Part shown: one piece after another, positions 33,907-41,053 of the stretch
Layout of the letters: the number at the start of each line of letters is the position of its first letter
Numbering within the stretch: position 1 is the stretch's first letter
Assembly (NCBI GenBank): GCA_963773835.1
Contig: CAVZCQ010000004.1
Coordinates: 310,001 to 374,000 of the forward strand
Direction: 5' to 3'
Length of the DNA stretch: 64,000 bases
Source: JOPF136 sp963773835
GTDB lineage: Bacteria; Acidobacteriota; Terriglobia; Acidiferrales; UBA7541
Made by a program: the position numbers and the translations under genes
The notes under the pieces: generated by a model
Database searches by the model: none
What the model was told of the DNA's origin: nothing
What the model saw: only the letters and a program-made list of their open reading frames with translations

Positions 33907-34173
33907 ATGAAAAGGAGCCGCTTTAGTGAAGAGCAGATCGTCGGGGTGTTGAAAGAGGCGGAGGCCGGAGTTCCCTTGAAGGACCTCTGCCGCCGAGTGG
34001 GGATTAGCGACGCCACGTTCTACCACTGGAAGGCGAAGTACGGAGGCCTGGAAGTGAACGAAGCCCGGCGGTTGCGTCAACTGGAGGAAGAGAACGGACG
34101 GCTGAAGAGGATCGTGGCGCAGCAGGCGCTGGACATCGATGCCTTGAAGGTGGTGCTGGCAAAAAAGTGGTAG
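33907..34173 (+). CDS. IS3-family transposase OrfA
   Basis: 88 residues with the OrfA helix-turn-helix (FSEEQIVGVLKEAEAGVPLK, DLCRRVGISDATFYHWKAKYGG) and leucine-zipper region (RLRQLEEENGRLKRIVAQQALDI). A heptamer a-aaa-aag at 34161-34167, in the right phase for -1 slippage, lies two codons before its stop and would join it to OrfB, as in other IS3 elements. Confidence 0.94.
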   Translation: MKRSRFSEEQIVGVLKEAEAGVPLKDLCRRVGISDATFYHWKAKYGGLEVNEARRLRQLEEENGRLKRIVAQQALDIDALKVVLAKKW

Positions 34174-35099
34174 GCCCGCGGGCGGAGCGAGAAGCGGTGC
34201 GTGTCGTGCAGGAACAAGCAGGGCTCAGCGAGCGACGCGCCTGTGGGCTGATCGGGATGCACCGCGGGAGCTGGCGGTACCAACGAAGAGAACGGAACGA
34301 AGCGGCGTTGCGGGCTCGGCTGCGGGAGATGGCCGGGGAGCGCCCGCGATTTGGATACCGACGGCTGTACATTTTCTTACGGCGGGAGAAGGCCGTGAAC
34401 GGAACGCTGCGGTGGTGGGTCAACCATAAGCGGGTCTATCGGCTCTACCGGGAGGAAGGACTGGCGATGCAGCGCAGGAGGCGCAAGCGATTTCGAGCCG
34501 AAGCGCGGGTGCCGCTGGCGCTCCCGAAATCGGCGAATGAAGTGTGGACCATGGACTACACGCATGACGAACTTTCCAGCGGACGGAAATTCCGGACCTT
34601 GAACCTCATGGATGGCTACACGCGAGAAGCGCTGAGGATCGAAGTGGACACCTCGCTACCCGGTCCGCGCGTGGTGCGGGTGCTGGAGGGGCTGCGGGAG
34701 CGACGTGGAACACCGGCTGCGATCCAGGTCGACAACGGAACGGAGTTCACCAGCCGCGTCGTGGATCAGTGGGCGTATCAAAACCAGGTGGCGCTGCACT
34801 TCATCGAACGCGGCAAGCCCACGCAGAACGCGTTGATCGAGAGCTTCAACGGGAAGTTCCGAGATGAATGCTTGAACCAGAACTGGTTCGTGGATCTGCG
34901 CCATGCGCGGGAGGTGATCGAGGCCTGGCGGGTGGATTACAACACGGTGCGCCCGCACAGCTCGCTGAGGTATCTGACGCCGGAAGAGTTCGCCGCCCGT
35001 GTGGCTGCGCGACCGGAGTCTCCAACCACGCCGGTCGACTTGATCGCTCCAGCGTGGACAGGTTCGGATGTGCAAGAGCCCAAGAGTGCTAACTTATGA
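34167..35099 (+). CDS. IS3-family transposase OrfB (DDE integrase core)
   Basis: 310 residues by GTG at 34167, or expressed as the OrfAB fusion. N-terminal HTH_21-like region (RPRFGYRRLYIFLRR), then the rve catalytic core with DDE residues in WTMDYTHDEL, IQVDNGTEFTS and ALIESFNGKFRDECLN, and the C-terminal RPHSSLRYLTPEEFA. Length and motifs are complete, so the element may be active. Confidence 0.95.
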   Translation: MVGPRAEREAVRVVQEQAGLSERRACGLIGMHRGSWRYQRRERNEAALRARLREMAGERPRFGYRRLYIFLRREKAVNGTLRWWVNHKRVYRLYREEGLAMQRRRRKRFRAEARVPLALPKSANEVWTMDYTHDELSSGRKFRTLNLMDGYTREALRIEVDTSLPGPRVVRVLEGLRERRGTPAAIQVDNGTEFTSRVVDQWAYQNQVALHFIERGKPTQNALIESFNGKFRDECLNQNWFVDLRHAREVIEAWRVDYNTVRPHSSLRYLTPEEFAARVAARPESPTTPVDLIAPAWTGSDVQEPKSANL

Positions 35100-35409
35100 C
35101 TGGACCAAAAACGGGGGGCAGGTCACCAACAGGCTTGAACTCGGCGATTAAATTCGCCTCGTGTGTATCTCGTTCAGCCGCGTTGACAATCACTTCCGCG
35201 AAGAAGTGGGTAATTCCGGTAACTGGGGGATTCTTCAGCCAGTACTGAAGTCTCTCCCTAAAGTTGCCGGTTTTACCCACATACAAAACCGTGTACCAGC
35301 CTGGACGCCACAATTGCGCTGACGCCAGCCCGTACACCCCGCCGACCTCACGAAGAGAGTCAACGGTCGCTTGGTTGAAGTTGTAGATTCTATTGTCTCT
35401 AAAAGGCAT
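35089..35409 (-). CDS. GIY-YIG-like nuclease-domain protein, 3' end altered by IS
   Basis: 106 residues starting at ATG 35409 behind a strong ggaaaggaggtga site. GGVYGLASAQLWRPGWYTVLYVGKTGNFRERLQYWL fits the GIY-YIG fold (GVY...YVGKT, Arg of FRERL), and THEANLIAEFKP provides the distal Glu/Asn region. The last residues (VFGPVIS) and stop come from the right end of the IS3 element, so the native C-terminus has been replaced. AT-richer than neighbours. Confidence 0.7.
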   Translation of the reverse strand: MPFRDNRIYNFNQATVDSLREVGGVYGLASAQLWRPGWYTVLYVGKTGNFRERLQYWLKNPPVTGITHFFAEVIVNAAERDTHEANLIAEFKPVGDLPPVFGPVIS

Positions 35410-35445
35410 TTAAGTCATCACCTCCTTTCCCTGAGGATTTAGTTC

Positions 35446-35781
35446 CTATGCCGCATTTTGGACGTTCTCCCGAAGCAAGCCAACTACTTCTTCGATCGTC
35501 CAACAGATGTCCCCGTAACCCAAGATTCCTTGCTTGTCATCCGGCACGTTCCTTTGCTTGGCGTAAGAGAGCGACCAGATTTCGTCACATTGGATTCGCA
35601 TGCAGGGCAGATTACGGAACACCCGGCGCTGGTGATTCTCACAGGCGCGGCCAATCTCGGCCAGGAATTTGAGCACGGTATTAAAGGCCACGCCGCACAT
35701 ACGAGCTGTCGCACGAAGTGAATTGCCTTCCACAAGGGCCGCAGTTATCTGTGTGCGCTTGGCTAGATCCAGACGATTCAT
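35446..35781 (-). pseudogene. IS1-family transposase remnant (N-terminal part)
   Basis: MNRLDLAKRTQITAALVEGN, SLRATARMCGVAFNTVLKFL, QCDEIWSLSYAKQRNVPDDK and GYGDICWT match the N-terminal half of IS1-type transposases (helix-turn-helix plus the first catalytic Asp in QCDEIW). After GDICWT the frame becomes unrelated (IEEVVGLLRENVQNAA), so the catalytic core is lost. About 110 residues versus roughly 230 for an intact protein. Confidence 0.8.
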
Positions 35782-35850
35782 GGCATCACCCCTGCATTGC
35801 GATGCCATAATACTGCCGTTGCAATGTCGGTGTCAAGTCTTTTTTTGTGC

Positions 35851-35879
35851 TTGACAAAGGCATACCTACGTCATAATAT
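35851..35879 (+). promoter_or_regulatory. Sigma70-like promoter of toxin-antitoxin module
   Basis: TTGACA at 35851-35856, 17 bases, TAATAT at 35874-35879. It precedes the antitoxin gene by about 70 bases. Confidence 0.55.
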
Positions 35880-35885
35880 GGGCTT

Positions 35886-35936
35886 GCTAGCGGCTGGTAT
35901 GGGGAGTGCCTATCGGAACCGGGGAATGCCGCTAGC
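35886..35936. promoter_or_regulatory. 8-bp inverted repeat upstream of antitoxin
   Basis: gctagcgg (35886-35893) and ccgctagc (35929-35936), perfect arms 35 bases apart, between the promoter and the antitoxin start. Candidate operator for autoregulation or an mRNA leader hairpin. Confidence 0.45.
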
Positions 35937-35949
35937 CGGGAGACTACCC

Positions 35950-36273
35950 ATGTGCACGATGGCGATTCCGTTTATCGACGAGAACGTGGAACATGTAGGA
36001 ACGACAAAGCTACGCGAGCTAAATTCCGCGAAGCTAAAGAGCAATACAAAAACGCTTGTAATCCAGGAGAATGACAAGCCACTGGCTGTTCTGTTGAACT
36101 ACGAGCGATACCTCATCATGCAAAATCAACTGATTTCTCTACTGGAGACAATCGACGTGCTTTCAAACCGGGCTGAATTTGGTGCTTTGAAGTCTGGAAT
36201 GGAAGACATGGCAAATGGGCGCGTGAAGTCCATCGGAGAGATTCGCGCCTCGTTGCGGAAAATGCAAAAGTAA
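35950..36273 (+). CDS. Antitoxin-like protein (Phd/YefM type)
   Basis: 107 residues. VEHVGTTKLRELNSAKLKSN, TLVIQENDKPLAVLLNYERYLIMQNQL follows the Phd/YefM pattern in which a DNA-binding N-terminus is followed by a toxin-wrapping helix. The remainder (LLETIDVLSNRAEFGALKSGMED) is helical. It precedes the toxin-like gene by 59 bases on the same strand, the usual order. Markedly AT-richer than the chromosome around it, suggesting acquisition. Confidence 0.75.
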   Translation: MCTMAIPFIDENVEHVGTTKLRELNSAKLKSNTKTLVIQENDKPLAVLLNYERYLIMQNQLISLLETIDVLSNRAEFGALKSGMEDMANGRVKSIGEIRASLRKMQK

Positions 36274-36332
36274 GTGAAGGAGGGGGCGTTCGGACATCGT
36301 TCCCGAACGCCAATAAGCCCTGGGGGACGTAT

Positions 36333-36776
36333 ATGGCCGAGACGTACGATGTAAAATTGACCGCCACGGCAGAAAAGACGTATTCGAGGATCTACGAAGA
36401 AGCGCAGAAATGTCTCGCCAATAACGATCCCTCACATCCCAAGGTCACCCTTCTAAAACAAGTGGACGAAGTGATAGACAAGATCATTCCTCATGATCCT
36501 TTCAATCCGAAACGCGCATTATCTGGGTCTCTTTCGAATATATTCAGGATTTCGAAAGGGAGAATGCGAATTTGCTACGCGGGGTCTTCAAAGCAGAAAC
36601 AGCTCGTAGTGCTGTATATCTCTGAGACGCCGCGCAAAGAAGGGGACGTGAGAGACCCTTATGCGATTTTCACTCACCTAGTGCTGTCTGGGGAATACGA
36701 CAGCATTTTCGAAGATTTGGGTATCCGCAGACCACCGAGAAATGCAGACAAGCTAGCCCCGCCAGTCCTCCAATAG
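36333..36776 (+). CDS. RelE/ParE-like toxin of a type II TA system
   Basis: 147 residues. Core pattern VKLTATAEKTYSRIYEEAQKC, NPKRALSGSLSNIFRISKGRMRICYAG, KQLVVLYISETPRKEGDVRDPY fits the RelE/ParE mRNA-interferase fold, with a longer C-terminal tail than usual. Likely inhibits translation when free of its antitoxin. Same AT-rich composition as the antitoxin. Confidence 0.75.
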   Translation: MAETYDVKLTATAEKTYSRIYEEAQKCLANNDPSHPKVTLLKQVDEVIDKIIPHDPFNPKRALSGSLSNIFRISKGRMRICYAGSSKQKQLVVLYISETPRKEGDVRDPYAIFTHLVLSGEYDSIFEDLGIRRPPRNADKLAPPVLQ

Positions 36777-36790
36777 CTTGCTGCTGCTTA

Positions 36791-36910
36791 TCAGATGCCT
36801 TCGGTGGATTCACGGACAATACGCGCCGCGATCTGATTCACGTCCTCGCGGACGGGCTTCTTCTTTTTGGGCTTCTTGACTTCGCGCTTACTTGTCCCTT
36901 TGTTTCCCAT
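36791..36910 (-). CDS. Small basic protein, 39 residues
   Basis: MGNKGTSKREVKKPKKKKPV then REDVNQIAARIVRESTEGI, ending in TGA. A Lys-rich N-terminus followed by an amphipathic DVNQIAARIVREST helix is a pattern seen in small conserved hypothetical proteins of many genomes. It is convergent with the toxin gene. No strong ribosome site. Function unknown. Confidence 0.5.
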   Translation of the reverse strand: MGNKGTSKREVKKPKKKKPVREDVNQIAARIVRESTEGI

Positions 36911-37023
36911 GCTGGAATACTGCCACAAGCACCCTGGAACGCCAAGGCCCCTTAAATCCAAGCTGCGTCACTACCCACATGTGGACCGTCCTGAGCGTTC
37001 GACTATTCAACCGTGAGGTTTCA

Positions 37024-37392
37024 ATGCCCAACTACAGCACCACTGCCGCACCGTTCACGATCGACTCCGGCGACGTCGTCTTCGCCTTCAACGCCGAAAC
37101 GCCCGCGCCGCCGCAGTCCAGCATCCAGTTCGCGCTGCCGTCGTTCACCGGCGCCCGTGCCGACCAGAGCCGGCAGATTTCCTGGCAGACAAGCTTCGCC
37201 TCCGCGCCCACGAGCGTAAACGTGGTACTCCAGGCCGCGGACCAGGATGGGGACGTCAACTACGCTACCGTGGACACCAGCACCAACGTCAATGGCGAGC
37301 GGCGCCAGATCCTGGTGCGCGCGCGATTCCTGCGCGCGCGGCTGGTGAGCCAGTCCGGCGGCGGCGCCATCACGGTCACTGTAGCCGCCTGA
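37024..37392 (+). CDS. Phage-module structural-like protein, 122 residues
   Basis: MPNYSTTAAPFTIDSGDVVF, RADQSRQISWQTSFASAPTSV and RRQILVRARFLRARLVSQSGG. It is Ser/Thr/Ala-rich, beta-strand-rich and without Cys or signal peptide, as expected of a decoration or tail protein. gtgagg lies upstream of the ATG. Its TGA stop is followed immediately by a GTGG REP. Function inferred from position only. Confidence 0.55.
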   Translation: MPNYSTTAAPFTIDSGDVVFAFNAETPAPPQSSIQFALPSFTGARADQSRQISWQTSFASAPTSVNVVLQAADQDGDVNYATVDTSTNVNGERRQILVRARFLRARLVSQSGGGAITVTVAA

Positions 37393-37503
37393 GTGGGACA
37401 GGCTTTCAGCCTGTCCGCTGTTGGCCAGGCTATGGCATCCGCAGCCAGAATAAACGCCTCCGGTTTCGATCGGAAAAGCGCACAGGCTGAAAGCCTGTGC
37501 CAC
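37393..37503. repeat. REP pair (BIME)
   Basis: GTGG ggacaggct-ttc-agcctgtcc (37393-37416) and gcacaggct-gaa-agcctgtgc-cac (37480-37503), inverted. The second ends nine bases before the next ATG. Confidence 0.92.
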
Positions 37504-37511
37504 CACGCCCC

Positions 37512-37799
37512 ATGGCCAAAACCGGCACCGTAACGTTCGACAATGTATCGTCGCATGACCCCTTCGTCGTGCCCGTCCCATGCCGCACGATCACGCTGCG
37601 CGAGCAGGGTGCGGCCGGCACCACGCGGTATCAGGTGTTCGCTCCTTCGGCCACCGACGCCGGGTTCACCAAACTCCAGGGTGAATCCACGATGCTGACG
37701 GCGTACCCCGCCGGCCAGCTCTTCCAGGCCGGCGACATTCCGGCGTATTTCACCGTGCTCGACGTGGCCAGCGCCACGTTCAGCTTCATCTGCGAGTGA
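37512..37799 (+). CDS. Phage-module protein, 95 residues
   Basis: MAKTGTVTFDNVSSHDPFVV, TITLREQGAAGTTRYQVFAP, GESTMLTAYPAGQLFQAGDIPAYF. A small beta-rich protein, probably structural. No recognised family. Its start lies directly after a REP, so no ribosome site is obvious. Confidence 0.5.
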   Translation: MAKTGTVTFDNVSSHDPFVVPVPCRTITLREQGAAGTTRYQVFAPSATDAGFTKLQGESTMLTAYPAGQLFQAGDIPAYFTVLDVASATFSFICE

Positions 37800-37827
37800 G
37801 GAAAACGCGCGAAAGCGTGAGTGTGGA

Positions 37828-39405
37828 ATGATTGAAATCCGCAATTCCGAACAGCTCCAGCGCTGGCTGCTCGAATCCGGGCACCTGGCCCCGCTGTGGG
37901 ACCGCCCGCGCTTCTTTTTCGACTCGGATGAGTACGACCGCGAGCTGGCCGGGGTGCGCGTGCAATACCCGCAGTTCACCGCGGTGGAAGCGGAAGCCCG
38001 CGCCGCGCTTCGCCTGATGGGAAAAGAGGAAGGCCGCGGCCGCGGGATAGTCCCGAAGCTTCGGGACCGGCGGCAGTGGACGCGGCGCGAACGGCTGTTG
38101 CTGCTCGTGCTCATTGCACTCGTCGCCGCGATCGCGCTGCTTTTCTGCGTGCCACGCGCCCACGCGCAGGATCTGCCCTCCGTCGGCAAACGCGAAGGCT
38201 TCCGCAGCGCGCTGCTCGATCCCTCCCGCGGCTTCGCATTTGCCCAGGGAGGCCAACCCGGCGGGATCATCATCCAACTCGCCAACAGCGGGACCGTCCT
38301 CGCGACAACTCCCGCAGGCCTCCTCCAGTTCAATTGTTCTTCCGGCATGACGTGTTCCTGGACGGCCGGTTCCGGCTCGAATCCGCCCACGTTTACGCTC
38401 ACCACCTCCGGCGGCGGAGGGGGCTCCGGCTGCATACCGCCGGGCAGCACGCCGAACGCGCTGCTGTTCGACGCTGGAAGCGGCGCGTGCAGCGACGTAT
38501 CGAAATTCACCTGGACGAGCGGGACGAACACGCTGGCCGGCGCCAGCGGCGGCACGCTGGATCTGAGCGCGCTAACGCTGGTGAAGCAACGCGTCGGGGC
38601 CGGGCTGACCACTTCCACGAACGGCGACTGCGGCTACGACTCGACGGCCAGCCGGTGGCATTGCTGGCAGGGCGGCGCGGATCGATTGCTCATTGCGGCG
38701 ACGAATGCGGGCAATGCGGGCCAGCCGTGCATGTCGAATGCCGACGGCTCCTGCACGTTTGCCGACCCGGTGGTGAGCGGGCCGGATGCGCGCGGCGCGG
38801 CGCAATCCAAAAATCCGGTTGCCGGGCTGGGCGGCATTGATTACGGGACGGGATGTTCGGGCGGACCGTGCGTCCAGGAAGCGAAGGTGGACGCGAGCGG
38901 CAACCAATATGTCGCGGTGACCAACACCGTCCCGGTGAGCGGAACCTTCTGGCAGGCGACGCAGCCCGTCTCGCTGGCGTCGCTGCCATCCATCCCCGCG
39001 GGCTCGGCGCTGATCGGCGAGACGATTCCGGTGGCCACAGCCGCCACGACGGACACGACGGCGACGTGCTACCTCTCCAGCGCCGCGAGCACGAACTCCA
39101 CGAATTGCAAATCGAGCGCGGGAAACGTGTATCAGTACGCGCTGACCAATACGAACACGACGGTCTATTACCTGCGGATGTACAACACGGCTAGCGCCCC
39201 GACGTGCAGCTCCGCGACCGGCTATGTAGCTTCGATTCCGGTTCCGCCCGGAGTCGCCGCGGGTGCCGTTGGCGGCATCGTGATTCCGGTTTCGAGCGGA
39301 CAGGCATTCTCCACGGGGATTTCGTTCTGCCTCACCGGCGGTTCGGGTTCCACGGACAATACGAACGCGGCCACGGGCGTGTTCGTGATGATTCTCTACA
39401 AATGA
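37828..39405 (+). CDS. Large fibre-like protein with internal membrane segment
   Basis: 525 residues. A soluble N-terminal domain (IRNSEQLQRWLLESGHLAPLW), a membrane/signal segment at about residues 92-112 (LLLLVLIALVAAIALLFCVP) ending in AHAQD, and a long Gly/Ser/Thr-rich part resembling phage tail-fibre or adhesin sequence (GGADRLLIAATNAGN, QATQPVSLASLP). The palindrome gtcccgaagcttcgggac (38050-38067) is translated inside it. Overlaps the next gene by ATGA. An exported appendage protein is inferred. Confidence 0.55.
   Translation: MIEIRNSEQLQRWLLESGHLAPLWDRPRFFFDSDEYDRELAGVRVQYPQFTAVEAEARAALRLMGKEEGRGRGIVPKLRDRRQWTRRERLLLLVLIALVAAIALLFCVPRAHAQDLPSVGKREGFRSALLDPSRGFAFAQGGQPGGIIIQLANSGTVLATTPAGLLQFNCSSGMTCSWTAGSGSNPPTFTLTTSGGGGGSGCIPPGSTPNALLFDAGSGACSDVSKFTWTSGTNTLAGASGGTLDLSALTLVKQRVGAGLTTSTNGDCGYDSTASRWHCWQGGADRLLIAATNAGNAGQPCMSNADGSCTFADPVVSGPDARGAAQSKNPVAGLGGIDYGTGCSGGPCVQEAKVDASGNQYVAVTNTVPVSGTFWQATQPVSLASLPSIPAGSALIGETIPVATAATTDTTATCYLSSAASTNSTNCKSSAGNVYQYALTNTNTTVYYLRMYNTASAPTCSSATGYVASIPVPPGVAAGAVGGIVIPVSSGQAFSTGISFCLTGGSGSTDNTNAATGVFVMILYK
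38050..38067. repeat. 18-bp perfect palindrome within coding
   Basis: gtcccgaagcttcgggac, the same core found at 12991, 48096 and 49984. Confidence 0.85.
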
Positions 39406-40157
39406 AACGGCCGCTCATCCTCGGAACCGGGCTCGCGTTTCTGCTGTGCGCCGCGCCGTGCTGGGCGGGAATCTCGCGCGACGGCTACCTGGCCGGGGGC
39501 AGCAGCGGGACGTTCACGGCCACCAACGCCGGCTCGCTGAAAATCGTGTTTGCGCTCCGCAACAATAACGCCACCCCTCCATCGCTGCCCTCGGGATGGA
39601 CAACGATTGCTTCAGGGACAACGGCCAACTTCACGGGCTCGTACCGGATCGGGTGCAACGTGTCGTCCAGTTCTTCTGACACTTCCTCCGGCACCTGGAC
39701 AAACGCATCGGTGGTGGTGGGGCTGTCTTACTCCGGCACAAAGGCCGGGACGACGGCCAATTGCAATACCACGGGCACGGGTGGCGGCGCTGAGAGCGAT
39801 ACAGCCACCACGACGGTAACCTACGCGGGAATCACGATGTCGGTCAGTTCCGGTTCTTCCTGGGTCGCCGGGCTGGAGGGCAGCCCCGCCTCGGCGCATA
39901 CGTGTACGCCCGCTGGCATGACGCTCGTTCACTCGGAAAATACGCACGGTTCGCTCTCCGCCGATACCAACGCCGGAGTTACGGGATGGTCCACGACCAC
40001 CTGTGGGGTCGCTGGGAGCTTCAACAACGCCACCTATGTCATCGAGATCCTGGCCGCGTCGGCTGGCGTGACGGCCCCGCAAAACGAGCCGCTGCTCGGC
40101 TGCTGCGACTCAGCCCGGCACGTAGCGGAGAGCGATCACCGGAGAAAGCGCGCGTGA
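39402..40157 (+). CDS. Secreted phage-module protein, 251 residues
   Basis: Signal peptide (PLILGTGLAFLLCAAPCWA) then a Ser/Thr/Gly-rich beta region (YLAGGSSGTFTATNAGSLKIVF, GWTTIASGTTANFTGSYRIG, SYVIEILAAS-like end). Similar fibre-type domains occur in phage and adhesin proteins. The last 20 residues become basic and irregular. Coupled by ATGA to the previous gene and by GTGA to the next. Confidence 0.55.
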   Translation: MKRPLILGTGLAFLLCAAPCWAGISRDGYLAGGSSGTFTATNAGSLKIVFALRNNNATPPSLPSGWTTIASGTTANFTGSYRIGCNVSSSSSDTSSGTWTNASVVVGLSYSGTKAGTTANCNTTGTGGGAESDTATTTVTYAGITMSVSSGSSWVAGLEGSPASAHTCTPAGMTLVHSENTHGSLSADTNAGVTGWSTTTCGVAGSFNNATYVIEILAASAGVTAPQNEPLLGCCDSARHVAESDHRRKRA

Positions 40158-40660
40158 AATCAAAACGCAAGAACGCAAAGCACCGTGCGCCGCGCGTTCG
40201 CGGCTCACGACGGCAGTCGCCGTCCCGGAATCGGAAGTCTGACGTACGCCCGCCCGCGCAGGCCCGCGTCCCGAAATCCGTGGAGCACGTTTCGCGCCCC
40301 GCTCGAACGAGTCTGGTGCCCGTGCCGCACAGTCCGAGGAAGCTCATGCGCGCCATTTTCGCGCGGAATGATCCGGTGAACGTCGGCACGCGGCTCCTCA
40401 CGGGCGAGGCCGACTCCACCGTGGGCAGGAGCTTTGGCCTGTTCCTCGAATACCTCTACGGCAAGCCGGCGCAGCCCTACGAAGCGCGCGGCGCCCTCAG
40501 CGACGAAATCGAGTACCAATTAGTCAGCAATGTGCCGCGGCCCCACTACCCGCCCGCGCATTATCTTCCGGGAGCGCCGGCAAAGAACGCTTCCGGGGCA
40601 GCGGCGCCGTCCACGAATGTCGCATCACGCAGCAACGGCCCAGAATCCAGTTCGGACTAG
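40154..40660 (+). CDS. Phage-module protein with basic N-terminus, 168 residues
   Basis: GTG start overlapping the previous stop. The first 60 residues are Lys/Arg-rich (KSKRKNAKHRAPRVRGSRRQ), the rest more ordinary (LMRAIFARNDPVNVGTRLLTG, FGLFLEYLYGKPAQPYEARG). Could bind nucleic acid; function unknown. Its 3' end is duplicated downstream (40651-40732). Confidence 0.45.
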   Translation: MKSKRKNAKHRAPRVRGSRRQSPSRNRKSDVRPPAQARVPKSVEHVSRPARTSLVPVPHSPRKLMRAIFARNDPVNVGTRLLTGEADSTVGRSFGLFLEYLYGKPAQPYEARGALSDEIEYQLVSNVPRPHYPPAHYLPGAPAKNASGAAAPSTNVASRSNGPESSSD

Positions 40661-40732
40661 CACGGGGGCCTTACCGGCCCCACCAATTCGGACTAGCACG
40701 GCCCGCCGCGGCGGGTTACCGGCCCCACCAAA
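40651..40732 (+). repeat. Direct duplication of gene end
   Basis: ttcggactagcacggg...ccttaccggccccaccaa occurs at 40651-40686 and, with an inserted cccgccgcggcggg hairpin, at 40687-40732. The first copy contains the stop codon. Confidence 0.75.
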
Positions 40733-40741
40733 CCCAGGAGG

Positions 40742-40948
40742 ATGAACATGAGTAGCTCCCCAACACCGTCCAGCAGCAGCTCCAGCTCTTCCGGCTCGGG
40801 AATCCAGATCGGATTCCTGCTCGAATTCATCGGCGCGGCCGCCGTCATTGCCGCGGCGTTCTTCTCGCCGCTGCCGGAACGCATCGCCGTTCTTTCCGGC
40901 GTCGGCGCGTTCGCCCTCGGCCGCTTTTTCCCGCGGATCACAAAGTAG
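40742..40948 (+). CDS. Small membrane protein, possible holin-like
   Basis: 68 residues: Ser-rich N-terminus then a hydrophobic hairpin (IGFLLEFIGAAAVIAAAFF, ERIAVLSGVGAFALGRFF). aggaggatga precedes the ATG. Size and topology fit a holin, but no endolysin is adjacent. Its TAG stop is the TAG of a REP element. Confidence 0.5.
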   Translation: MNMSSSPTPSSSSSSSSGSGIQIGFLLEFIGAAAVIAAAFFSPLPERIAVLSGVGAFALGRFFPRITK

Positions 40949-40969
40949 GACAGACAATCCTGTCTGTCC
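40945..40969 (+). repeat. REP at gene stop
   Basis: GTAG then ggacagaca-atcc-tgtctgtcc; its TAG ends the preceding reading frame. Confidence 0.93.
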
Positions 40970-41053
40970 TCTTTTCGCCGTCCACAGGCAGCTGGCGTAT
41001 CGGCATGTCCGCCCTGCCGTGGCGGGTGAACCCTGTGTTGAGCATTTCCCGCG

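Larger units (their letters stand above)
33851..35107 (+). mobile_element. IS3-family insertion sequence
   Basis: About 1257 bp, bounded by imperfect inverted ends: tagtccaaccaaaagttagc on the left and the reverse of gctaacttatgactggacca on the right (about 14-15 of 20 match). It encodes OrfA and OrfB with a slippery A6G for frameshifting. OrfA sequence resembles the IS407/IS511 side of the family. Both ORFs look intact. No convincing target duplication could be read at the junctions. Confidence 0.9.
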
